Part shown: positions 31,615-43,006 of the stretch, one piece after another
Position numbering within the stretch: the stretch's first letter is position 1
How the letters are laid out: each line of letters opens with the position of its first letter
Source of the DNA: Nematostella vectensis
Taxonomy: Eukaryota; Cnidaria; Anthozoa; Actiniaria; Edwardsiidae
Length of the DNA stretch: 64,000 bases
Direction: 5' to 3'
Assembly: GCF_932526225.1 (NCBI RefSeq)
Contig: NC_064047.1
Span: forward strand, 7,315,501-7,379,500
The notes under the pieces: model-generated
The model's input: only the letters and a program-made list of their open reading frames with translations
Told to the model about the DNA's origin: nothing
Databases searched by the model: none
Made by a program: the position numbers and the translations under genes

Positions 31615-33150
31615 GCTTTTGTTATAGTTGTGTTTTTATGGTAGAATAAAACTTTGTTAATATCATACATGTCACAACACAAATGTACATGCAATCCTTC
31701 AGGCATCGCAGTCAACACTACGCGCAGGGTCTACTTGGAAAAAAGGGCATCGAACCCTTTTGAATTAATGCCCACATCAATTCTTATATCGACAGCGAGT
31801 TTAAAATTTGCAAGCGGAAAACCAGTGTATTGACCATAAATCATCATGTAGTCACAGTTAATATGTGGCGTCTAGCTATCATACCAAGAAAAATAGTATC
31901 ATGGGATCTCAAACAATGATGCTGTACAGGTTGCACCTTTCATACCTCTGTGAAAGAATCGCCATGATACGTTGGTAGACATATAACAAAATTCTGAATT
32001 TATTGACACAGAATTAAAACCAAGTTTGAACCACAAAAGAGCCGAGGCATTCAACTAGAAAAAAACAGTACCATATATCATTGGAATCTCAAAAAATATG
32101 AGCTACGCCCTCTCCAAGATTCTATTTAAACAATATGTCGTTACGCCTTCTGCTAAAGTATGCATGACATAGATAGAGACATCCTTTTTTTGTTACCACT
32201 TTGTTTATTTCTCTTTATATATCTCTGTGGCCAATTTAGGTTATGAAATACCATGGCGCTTGATGTATAAGTATAGCTACAGCATTGGTCATCGTTAGAC
32301 GATAACATTCTCTTTTGTGTTTTTTAAAGTAATTATCCAATATTGTAAGGCGGCCAAAAGAAAATGGACCGAGAAAATTCGGGTTAAAGGTGTCCTTACC
32401 GGAGCATGCCGCGGAAAAGGTAAAAATCATTATATAAATCCCTGTATAGCCTTACTGCGGTTAAATTGAGAGAGAAGGCGGGGAGTCATCTCTATCTGCA
32501 CAGACAAAACTTTGTCTGAAGGTAAGGTCTGAGAAAGAAGGAACAGGAAAAGTGGAAGTATAAAAAAAAATTGTGGGTATTCATGAAACTGTTGTATTTT
32601 AATTTTCATGTACAACAGTTTTTGTGTAACAATTTTTTGTTACATTTATATAGCACAATTATTAACTGGGCATTTTCAACTGCGCTGCTAGCTAGTTTAA
32701 TAAGTTTTTAATCTCATCGAAAGGGAGGCAGCTAACCAATGAAAGATGTGCCTTTAAAAAAGTTAAAACCAAAACTAGATTTTATGCCTCTTATGTTAGG
32801 AAAACTGCAGACCTTATTTTTAATTACGGTTAATGACCACCCATTCTTACTGTTTTTGTAGACAAATGATGAAAAGAAAAATGAACCTTTTTGGATTGTG
32901 AGTACGCGAAGCGTAGGAACGACTTTTTGTCAGACCTCTTTTAATATCACAACTTTCTACTCGAACGTTGTACAGACTAGCTTATGAGAACGTGCATTCA
33001 CAGGTAACCCAGGCTCACAACTAGTGCAGGTCTATTACAGAGTTTGTATAAGCGAATTGATCTTGTTTGCAGTTCTTCTTGAAATAGATATTCTTTTTTG
33101 TTTTGCATATTTGTTTGTATTCGGTGAGTGAAAAACCTTTCATGAGATCA
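31615..33150. repeat. Direct duplication, left copy (about 1.5 kb)
   Basis: It matches 34440-36010 in the same orientation, for example CAATGATGCTGTACAGGTTG at about 31914 and 34738, and GGCCAAAAGAAAATGGACC at 32352 and 35161. The copies differ by scattered substitutions and indels, so the event is older than the 50-kb segmental duplication. No sustained ORF, RT or transposase is seen in either. Confidence 0.8.
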
Positions 33151-33373
33151 TGCAGGGTTGCACGGGCCCACCCCGGGTCCTTAGGTCTCACTAAATCACA
33201 CTAAATCGCTTTAAATCGCCTCAAGTTGCCTTAAAACGATTAAAGTCGCCCAAAAGTGAAACCCTTTTTTTCCTTAAATGGACTTAAAACGCGAAAAGTC
33301 GCCTTTAAATAACGGAGACTTAAGTACCCGGGGTATAGGCCTACGCCTCATTTCCATTCGTGGTCAATCGCGT

Positions 33374-33604
33374 GCGGAAGATGAATTATGAATTATGGCT
33401 GTAAAATGGTTGGGAATAATGAATTATTGGTTTCAAAACTAAAGGAATAATGAATTATAAACTTTATCCAAAGAATGAGTTATATGAATAAGTCCGATTA
33501 ATATAAAAATGAATTATTGAGAAAAAGATGACATGAATAATGAATTATCGATATCAAATAAGCAGGAATAATGAATTATGGCTTGTAAATAATTCATCTT
33601 CCGC
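33374..33604. mobile_element. Fold-back element rich in GAATAATGAATTAT
   Basis: The left terminus GCGGAAGATGAATTAT is inverted at the right as ATAATTCATCTTCCGC. The interior repeats GAATAATGAATTAT-type motifs at least four times. It has no coding capacity. Confidence 0.7.
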
Positions 33605-34439
33605 CCTCGATGGTCAAATACACGTTTGGTTGCCAAATGATTGTAAATGAGGTCTAAAATGTCAGAGTCATGTGTCGGAACTGCAAATGCTTAGAAGGGG
33701 AGGGGAATAGGTTTTCCGATCTCAAAATGGCAAGCGGATTATGGATTTAAAGAAAAAATAGAAGGGATTGTCGGATTCTGAAAATCGTGACTGCGGATTT
33801 TGTCGATTCTTGACATAGTAAAAACTCACATATATATACTCACATATATGTTTTTTTTATAATCGATTGATTTCTTTTATCATGCGTTGCAGATTCGGAT
33901 TGAAGCAAAACTTTGTGCGGATTAGTAGTCTCCCGCGCAGCCCTTCTTTGTTCGGTAACGTAACACTCCCATTAGACTAGCGGATTGGCGGATTTTCGAA
34001 GAAAAAAAAAACGAGCGTACAGGCGGATTTCGAGACTCCTATATATTATTGTCGTGTAACGAAAAAAGATAATAAGTACAACCACTGGAATAAATCCTAA
34101 GCTTCTAGGGACTGATATCTATCCTGTTCCATTTTGCCCTTTCATTTCACACCAAAATATTTTGTCTAAACAATATAATACCATAAAGAGGACTTTTTGT
34201 TTACTTTGTGCTTACACATGAAATAATAAACAATGGAAACAATTATATTGTTTATAATGATAACTCACTTTGGTTGTAACAGCAAATTTAATCCTAACAG
34301 ATAGTATATTCAGGGCAGTCAAGGCAATTTTCAACTCCAACCCCCATTTACTTTTATGGAGTCACCTCCCCCGCCTGGAAAGCTGGTGTTTCTTACCTTT
34401 TTTGACCCAATTAGTGTTATAATATGGCATTTACACATT
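33605..34439. other. Spacer with scattered GCGGATT motifs
   Basis: AT-rich spacer between the two halves of the direct duplication. GCGGATT or TCGGATT occurs repeatedly between about 33735 and 34030 at irregular intervals. No gene is recognised. Confidence 0.5.
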
Positions 34440-36010
34440 TTTACATAGCATGTTTTATAATTTTGTTTTTATGGTAGTATAAAAAATATTGTTTTTATCA
34501 TACATGTCACAAGACAAATGTACATGCCATCCATCAGGCATCCCAGTCAACTCTGCCCGCATGGTCTACTTGGAAATAAAAGGGCACCGAACCCTTTTGA
34601 ATTACTGCCACATCAATTCTTATATCGACAGCAAGCAAGCGGAAAACCAGTGTATTGACCATAAATCATCATGTAGCCACAATTAATATGTGGCGTCTAG
34701 CTATCATACCAAGAAAAATAGTATCATGGGATCTCAAACAATGATGCTGTACAGGTTGCACCTTTCACACCTCTGTGAAAGAATCGCCATGATATGTTGG
34801 TAGACATATAACAAGATTCTGAATTTATTGACACAGAATTAAAACCAAGTTTGAACCACAAAAGAGCCGAGGCATTCAACTAGAAAAAAAACAGTACCAT
34901 ATATCATTGGAATCTCAAAAAATATGAGCTACGCCCTCCAAGATTCTATTTAAACAATATGTCGGTGTGCCTTCTGCTAAACGTATTCTTATTTTGTTAC
35001 CACATTTTTGTTTATTTCTCCTTATATATCTCTGTGGCTAATTTAGGTATAAAATATCGTGGCGCTTGGTGAATACTGGGTATAGCTACAGCTCTTGTCG
35101 TCGTTAGACGATAAGATTCTATTTTGTTTTTTTAATAATAATTATCCGATATTGTAATGCGGCCAAAAGAAAATGGACCTAGAAAGTTCGGGTTAAAGGT
35201 GCCCTTACCGGAGCATGCTGCGGAAAAGGGAAAATACATTATATAAATCCCTGTAGAGCCTTACTGCGGTTATATTGAGAGAGAAGGCGAGGAGTCATTT
35301 CTATCTGCACAGACAAAACTTTTTCTGAAGGTAAGGTCTAAAAAGGAAGGAAAAGGAAAAGTGGAAAGTATAAAAACTATTTGTGGGTATAGGTGAGAGT
35401 GCTGTATTTTTATTTTCATGCACAACAATTGTTGTGTAACAATATTTTGTTACATTTATATAGCACAATTATCAACTGGGCATTTTCAACTGCGCTGTAC
35501 TATTCGATGCATCCGGGAATCACTGTTAACTAGTTTAATAAGTTTTAATCTCATCGAAAAGGAGTCAGCTAACCAATAAAAGGGGTGCCTTTCCCAATTC
35601 TCTAAAACCTTTCAAACCAAAATGGCACTATAGATTTTATGCCTCTTTTATGTTAGGAAAACCGCAGACCTTTTTGTAATTACGAATAGAAACATGACCA
35701 CCCATTTTTACTGTTTCTGTAGAAAAATGATGAAAAGCACAATGAACCTTTTTAAATCGTGAGTACGCGAAGCGTAAGAACGACATTTTGGCAGACCTCT
35801 TCTAATATCACAACTTTCTACCAATCAAAACGAACGTTATACATGCTAGCTTATGAGCTTTCATAGGTAGCCCAGGCTCAGGGCGAGTGTAGGTTTATTA
35901 CAGAGTTTGTATGAGGGAACTGAGCTTGTTTACAGTTCTTCTTGAAATATATATATTCTGGTTATTTTTTTGCATGTTTTTTTTTTGTTTTCGGTAAGTG
36001 AAAGACCTAT
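34440..36010. repeat. Direct duplication, right copy
   Basis: See 31615-33150. This copy has a short extra segment near 35500 (GTACTATTCGATGCATCCGG) and a modified right end. Confidence 0.8.
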
Positions 36011-37339
36011 GATGAGATAATGAAGCGTTGCACGAGCGACAAGAAAACATGGCCATATGAGAAAAACTGCATATCTTATTTTGCAACGGCAGTGGGTCCA
36101 ATGCAGCATTTGCAGTGTGACTTGCTTTTGGAGGTGGCGAAAAACTCAAAACCAAACCCGGTTGCCTTGTGTCGATAATATACGCTAGTGTGAACATGAA
36201 TTTTGTGGTGAAATTCACGTTTGGTTGTCAAATGAGCTAGACCCTGCCTGAGATCTGCAATTTGTTTGGGCCCTTGGCTTAGCAAGAAAAAGAGTTAACC
36301 GCTTCAGGACCACCCATACTTTTTTCCCGTACACGACGAGTAACACAGACACAGAGAGATAAGTAATCAAAATTGTAAAACTAGAGGATAATTGTCCTTT
36401 TGATTGCTGAAATCTGGATCACAATCACGAAGATTGTGATCCAGATTTGACAGAATGACAGAAAAAGCTAGCAATTCTTTTCTAAAAATAAAACAAACAA
36501 AAAAATATTTGTTTTTTTTTCCAAAAAAATGCCGAAAAATGTTAAATCAAGAAAAACCAAATGTTCGGACTTGTCTCAATTTACACATATGCTTTATTGT
36601 AAATCGACATGGTAAAAATATCATGACATTCAATGACAGAGATAAAGATATTTTAAAGTAAGAAAACAAAATTTATCTTCATGGGAAGCCGGTCAAGTGT
36701 CGCGATTTGTAGGGGACGATTTTTATCAATTGTTTCAAACTACTTCCACTTTAGATTAGGCAATCAAGGTAAATACCTCGGGTCCCTTTATGAGTGTCTA
36801 GAGCAGGTTCAATTACGTCTTGAAGTAAACAGTGAGTCTCTAAAGCAGTTAGCAGATAATTCTTATCAATCAGGTGTCTCGGGTCTCTTCGGGTCGCAAA
36901 TATAAACACAAGTAAAAACAGCGAAATAAATCCAACCTGAAATGATTTCGCACCATTACTGGGTAGAAATTAAGGCTGTGGTAAAATATGCAGTAATGAA
37001 ATCGCGAATCTGGCTTTCAACAGAACAAATAACATGTATCTGAGAGCTGGAATCTCAAAATCCAAGATGGCGGCCAGGTATTCTGGTAACTAAGCATTTC
37101 GGTGATGTAGGATGGCAGGCTAGATACTTCGTGTAAGAAAAAGGCCTATGTAAGGCCGGAATGAGTGCACTAAAGACAGAGACACACAAGGGCATATGGG
37201 CTTCCTGGTTATTGCGCAATAATGCCCGTTGTTTGCCAGTTGCATTTGATAACTGGGCTTCCACAGGTATCCCAATAATAAAGATTATTAGGGGTTTTGG
37301 AGTCACTTAAACCCTTCAACCCTTGGAGGTTATTTAGGT
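36011..37339. other. Spacer upstream of collagen B
   Basis: No gene could be supported. Short frames at 36455-36661 and 36681-36905 lack recognisable domains or a clear splice context. It contains the hairpin at 36410-36448. Confidence 0.5.
36410..36448. repeat. Perfect 17-bp inverted repeat (hairpin)
   Basis: AAATCTGGATCACAATC (36410-36426), a five-base loop ACGAA, then the exact complement (36432-36448). Not associated with a visible gene. Confidence 0.9.
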
Positions 37340-37406
37340 TACTTCTCGTTATCGTGTCGTGTCGGGTCCCAGGATCAGTTGGGGAATTTTGAGGTCCTGT
37401 ACAGTC
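37340..37406. mobile_element. Terminal fragment of the GTAC inverted-repeat element
   Basis: CTCGTTATCGTGTCGTG, then AGGATCAGTTGGGG and GAGGTCCTGTACAG match the end of the element at 6921-7748. It lies about 280 bp upstream of the collagen B start codon. Confidence 0.6.
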
Positions 37407-37685
37407 AACCCAGTTCGGCACTCACAAAGCCAAAATAGAAGGCATTTCGGCAGTTGAAATCAGTACCACACGCAGCTATTTAAGCACTCAGCACCTCTTA
37501 GGTCAGTACCACAAATATTTTGGTACCTCATAGCTCAAAATGGATTTAAAGCCATTTTGGTTTTTAGGGCCATAATGGTTCTTTTGATTTTTACAGTGTA
37601 GCAAGACACTAGAAGAGCACAGAAACTTCTGAAAGCTTTTACCGACACAAAGTATAAATCTCTGACAAAGTTATCGCCGATCGAT

Positions 37686-40600
37686 ATGAAGACGCATCTC
37701 CTATCACATCTCGTGCTGTGGTGCGTTACCCTCTGTGCTCTGGCATCAGGAAAGGAAATTCAAGACCAGGAACTGGACCAAGGACGAGCGGGACTATCAG
37801 TTGGAAAAGCGTGCAAGCGATGATCTCGAAAAACGTGTAAAAAAACTGGAGGAAAAGTGAGTAAATTTGACATTCGAAACCGAGTGTATGTTGCATTGAA
37901 TTGTGACAGTTACTTGATTTTTTTCTTTTTCTTTTGGATTGGAATTGAAGACTGGGATTCCCTAGAATTTAAAAGAACATGTTCAGCCTTTGTTCAACAA
38001 CACCATAAAACAGTGACATCTGAAGAAACAAACCACCCATTGCCGGCTTAGCTTACTAGGGGCAATTATTGTATTCAAAGTTAAAGTTAAAGGCCTATGA
38101 ACCACGATCGAAGGTCGTCTTTTCGGTCAATGAAATACAACTGTATGAACAGTATATTATTTTGTGGCAGTGAGCGTTGCGTCTGGCGGCGTTTAGAGAA
38201 CAATTTCCATTCACCGAATGTTACGTTTACCCTTTGTTCGTAATCATTCAATGTGGCAAGCGTAGCTGAAACATACAATAAACGATAAATTTATCAAAAT
38301 AAGTTAAAAACCTTAATTAATCCTCTGTTCGTAGATTAACATCATTGTTTTCAGGAAATTAATCGAGAATGCCCAAGGCTAAATATATATTTCTATCACA
38401 TTAATAAATAACTATAATTAAATCATTCTTTTATTATTTGTTTGTCTGCCTTATGGCACACATATATTGCTTCAATTCAGGCCCTCACCCAGGATTTTTC
38501 CTGGGGGGGGGGGGGGGGGGGCGAAATCCGAAAAAATGGACCTAATTTTTCAGTGGGGGAGAGGGAGGGAGTTCTCTGATACAATTCTAAACAACTCCGA
38601 AAGAACAAAAAGGGATTTTTTTATGCCTTTGCATTATCTTCACGGGACGTTTATAGTCGGATTTGGCTACATACCAGAGTGATCTAGCTTATGATTTTTA
38701 GTTTTAGTCTATTGAGAACCAAGAGTGGACTTCTAGCCGTTGTGGGGGGGGGGGGGGTGCGTTCGCACCCCTACACAACGGCCCCCTGCACACTCCTGGG
38801 TACGAGCCTGCAATTGCTTTATCTAGCTTAGCATTTTTCTCCATCATTTTTTTTCAGAATCGATGCTCTTTTTAAAGGAGGGGTAACTGTCCCGTGGCTT
38901 AGAGGTAAGGCAGAGTCGTTGTCAGTTACACATTTATTATTGTTTCAATACAACCTAACCCTAACGAAAAATTATCATTTTTTAGTCGATTGGTTTGTTT
39001 TATTGGTTTGCATAGATCATATTGCCTGTTCTATGTTTCGCTGTTTTATTTTTATTCAGTTTTAGTTTTTTATTTCTCATTGAACTTCTATGTATCTTAC
39101 AGGCAGGGATGGACGCGATGGAAAGCCAGGTGGGTAATAAACTAGACCCTGTGCGCAGAAGTTTATATCACCCTGTGTTGTGACATGTATGACAAATAAA
39201 TCATTTCTTACAAAAAAAAAGTTCGCTATAGAAAAATATTACACTCGTTATCAGTCACACGTGCACCCTGTGCCTTTTGTCACAACTGTGTTTTGGTGGA
39301 CGTCAATCATGACTTGAATTGTTCCAATTCTTCATCTGTAAGAGCTGTCACAGATCGATCACAACTAAAACAACATCAAAGTGGATCGCCTTCTTAGCTA
39401 CAGTCACCAAGAAAATACCAATAAACACAAAACCAGCAGTTAGTACGACATGTTTCTTGGCTTTTCATTGTTGTTGATCTAGTGCGTACTTGCGTATGTA
39501 CATCTTGTCTGCTTTCTTGACGACTGGTACTTTTCGGCGCTCTCTCATTGGTTAGCGGTCTAACGGCCGCCGTAACTGCGAAATGGCTTCCGTCAACAAC
39601 CAGTCGCGACTCGGAAACGAAAATCATATGGTGCACGTGTGACTGAAAAACGAGTAACATATCACAAAATGATATTGTTTTTTAAGTGAAATTATCGTGG
39701 AGTCCACGAGAAGTCCTTTTGAGTAGTCCTTATCCATCATTTGGCTGTTAGAACTTCAAAAATTGTTGAACTTACCGTCGTCAACGACATGGAGTCATGG
39801 TATTGGCCACCAGTTTGTTTTAGTCGAATTTATCGAAGGATTCTTTCCAACATAGATGATGTAATAGATGTCCTCGAGATTTTCATGATTCATGACTTTT
39901 TTTACAAACAACTCCTTGAATGAAAACGTTCCCCTGCTAGCAGAGAGATGAGAACGCTTTGCTTCAATCAATTTAATAAAAAAAATCTCATGAAGAATGA
40001 GGGAGAGTTTGTCGTTTTCAAGAATATACTTCACAGGAGGAATTAAAGTGATCATTTCTAGCAGGATGAGTCTCGTGTATTTCTATTGTTGTCAGTATTG
40101 TGTCCATCCCCAAAAGCACATACTATGAACTTGTCTGCCTTTGTGGAATTCATTAAACCCTGATGCCTAGCGTAAAAAGTAATATAGGCAATTAGGATTA
40201 TTTCTTCATTCCTTAGCGCTCAAGCCCTTTAACTCTTGAAGCATTCTTGATGCAATCTGACTAAAGTGGTCGGGAGTTCAGTCAGCACTATTATGACAAG
40301 TATCACCGGTATTAGGTTTTGCGTTAGTTATTACAATTTGCGGCTTACGGTGCAGTATTTTCAAATAAACGGGGGGTGGCAACAGGAACTCTTAGAAATC
40401 ATTTTCTAAAAGAGCAATGATCATAATATTTCTTCTTTTTTTTCGTTGAGATCGGTTTGGTTTATTTTCCCTTTCATTTGTTTTAATGTTTCGTCCTTAT
40501 CATTGAAGTTTTTAATCTATTTTTCAGGCAAGGATGGACGCGATGGAAAGCCAGGTGGGTAATAAACTAAAACCTGTGCACAGACGTGCATTTGAGCCCC

Positions 40601-42303
40601 TGTTTCGTGACAGGCATTAAAAAAAACCCACACACATTTGAAATTATTATGACAATCACAAGTATCACCGGTATTACATTTTGAGTTATTATTACAATTT
40701 GCGGGGTACGGAGCAAGTATGTTAGTAGGGTCGATGAGGCCTAGCGACGGCTGTAAATCGAGCCTAATCAGGGCTAAAAAAAGTATCAGCAGTGCTATCT
40801 GAGCCTCGGCATGTTCTTAAAATTAGATGAAATCTCAGGCTGGACGTTTTTATAAAAAAAAAAAGGTTCTTATATTGTATCCAGTAGGATAATGTTTTCA
40901 ATTACCCATAATCCACAGGTAGAGATGGAAAGGACGGTAAACCAGGAGTGAACGGTGAGTGCTAATAACTCTTTAGAAATTAGTCTCTAAGCAATGATCA
41001 TAATATTTCTTCTTCTATTCTCGATGAGATTTAGTTTCCTGTTCTGAAGATACTCTCAATTTGCTTGCATTAATTTTTATTGATATCTTCAAGGCCCTAA
41101 AGGAGCGCCCGGTGCGAGGGGGAGGACTGGTGCGAGGGGTCCCCCCGGTCCCAGGGGGTCCTCTGGTGTACAGTACGTGCGATGGGGGAAGACCTCGTGC
41201 CCACGCTCTGCGCGGCTTGTCTACAAAGGTGAGATCTTCGTCCTGTTTGCTAGTCTGCTAAGAGCGACTACTAAGCGATTTTTTTAGAGAGAGCATATTC
41301 ACCTAGTTGCCGTCTACAAAACTACGAATCGATTTCCCGATATTTTGAAAATTTAAGAAGTTATTTAAATAACAGTGGAAAAATAAAAAAGGAAGTTGTG
41401 CGAAAATTTTATTTTTCAGCAGAATCCAAAACACATAAGCAACTTTTTAAGCACCCTCATAAATAATGTTAAAAAAACTACATGGCTTAACAGATACTTC
41501 AACATCTAAGATGTTTTCTATTGTGACGTCATCACATGGCGTCATCACCTGATGACATCTTCAAAATTTAGATGTTCATTTACAACGGTGCCATGCTTAA
41601 ATATATCCTATTTCACCAATGTTTGACGGATTTATAGCGTCTGGAAGTTTTCCCAGCAACGGCCCTCAGAGTATTGTCCCAACACCCAAGGTTGCTTCGT
41701 CAAAAAGAACTCGCGCGCTCCGTGTGTGCCCGATCGCCGCGATGCCCTGGGGGCAAAGTTATCATGGGGCAAGTGAGCCGTGTTTGCCATGTCATATACT
41801 ATAAGTTCATTTCCCTCTTAGGCCGTGTTGGCGGGGAGCACTTTACCCACTCTGGCGGTGCGGCGCAGTACGTGTGTCTCCCCGAGAAACCCCAGTACAT
41901 AAACTACACCCCGGGACATCAGAACAGCGGCTACATGTACGGCGCTGAGTATCAAGTCAATGACCGCAGCCCCTTCACACTTGGAAAATCCCTACATGAC
42001 CACGATGTCCCGTGCGCCGTGTGTTACGTCCCGTCCCGCAGCACCCAGCTCATGATACCCGCAGTCGCCCGCTGTCCCGCGGGGTGGTCCCGCGAGTACT
42101 ATGGCTACCTGATGACGTCGTATTACGGTCACAAACACTCAAGTCAGTTCGTGTGCGTGGATCACGATGCCGAATATATCCCGGGTAGTGGCGCTAATCT
42201 TAACGGAGCCCTGCTGTACCCCGTGGAAGGGAGGTGTGGGTCACTACCGTGTCCCCCGTATGTAGATGGGCGTGAGCTGACATGCGCAGTCTGCACCAAG
42301 TGA
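37686..42303 (+). pseudogene. Short-chain collagen C4-like, copy B (exon 1 frameshift as sequenced)
   Basis: Seven exons: 37686-37856, 38858-38904, 39103-39129, 40528-40554, 40919-40954, 41094-41228, 41822-42303. Architecture is as copy A, with one extra 27-bp collagen exon (GKDGRDGKP) and 19 Gly-X-Y triplets. All splice sites are intact. The C-terminal domain is fully open and close to copy A, ending LTCAVCTK. The only defect is in exon 1: after the signal peptide, GACCAAGGACGAG has one base too many and a TGA follows. Exon 1 is 171 bp, whereas the conserved phase requires 170. The otherwise clean gene means assembly error, polymorphism or very recent inactivation are all possible. No TATAAA is seen at the position used by copies A and C, but the 5' UTR just before the ATG is conserved. 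Confidence 0.75.
38478..38810. mobile_element. MITE in intron 1 of collagen B
   Basis: The left end CAGGCCCTCACCCAGGA and the right end, reverse complement CAGGCTCGTACCCAGGA, form terminal inverted repeats with inner poly-G and poly-C runs. The ends suit a short hAT-type element. It is related to 26940-27171. Confidence 0.7.
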
Positions 42304-42414
42304 TTCTTCTAATTGTTGTATGTCTGACGGATTAATAGTAAAATAACTGTAACTTGTTGGGTAAACAAACTGTTCTTCTCGTTCCACATCTGTTGTATGA
42401 CTGATTGAATGATA

Positions 42415-42420
42415 AATAAA
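42415..42420 (+). promoter_or_regulatory. Polyadenylation signal, collagen B
   Basis: AATAAA in GATAAATAAAGG, about 112 bp after the stop codon. Confidence 0.5.
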
Positions 42421-42701
42421 GGAAAAAAGATGAAGCGCATACGAGGTGTTTCTCGTTTTGAATGCGACTTATTGGGTGAGCAAATGTGCAAATGGATATT
42501 AGAAATCTGAGTACAGCGTTGCTGCCCACGTTTGGTTATGAGGGGGGTGGGGTCTATTGCTTCTCACGTTTGTAGACAAATGGATAGCGTTGGATAACAC
42601 CCTTTTAAAAGCGATATGAAACCGCTTGGTAAATTATTGGGAACTTCATCTTACAAGATGACAAAATTAAGACCTTGACATCCCCATTTAGTTAGCTTTA
42701 A
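42421..42701. other. Spacer between collagen B and the TTAA element
   Basis: Non-coding and partly paralogous to the region after collagen A. No exon of the following coiled-coil gene is found here. Confidence 0.6.
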
Positions 42702-42956
42702 CCCATTGACCCATTTTTGAGCTGAATTTACGAAAATTTAACGAAAACAGATACCTCCCCCTTATTTTGACTTTTTTCACAGCCCGTCAAAGTGAAACAC
42801 CGCTGCACCTAGTATCCAGTGCATTGCGGACCCATCTCTAATCCCTCATCGTTGTGCTGAAGCCAGCACAATTTGATGGTTGCTTGTATTTTTCAATCAA
42901 ATATACAGCTATGAGCATATCGGGAATGTGTTGTGCTTATGGATGTTTGCAAGAAC
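42702..42956. mobile_element. Internally deleted TTAA element, left part
   Basis: It begins directly after TTAA with CCCATTGACCC and matches the element at 10384 (GCTGAAGCCAGCACAA, CAGCTATGAGCATAT, TTGCTTATGGAT-type), with an internal deletion near 42935. It ends about 50 bp before the first recognisable exon of the coiled-coil gene. Confidence 0.65.
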
Positions 42957-43006
42957 TTGCTTTTTACTTACTTTCACCTGCTTGCCACTTTTTGTTCTGG
43001 TTTCAG

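Noticed and set aside
36681-36905. Possible exon with helical composition
   Set aside because: No convincing splice sites, no homology recognised, no neighbouring exons.
39394-40055. Minus-strand frames in intron 3 of collagen B
   Set aside because: Short, unrelated to any family I recognise, and inside a well-defined intron.
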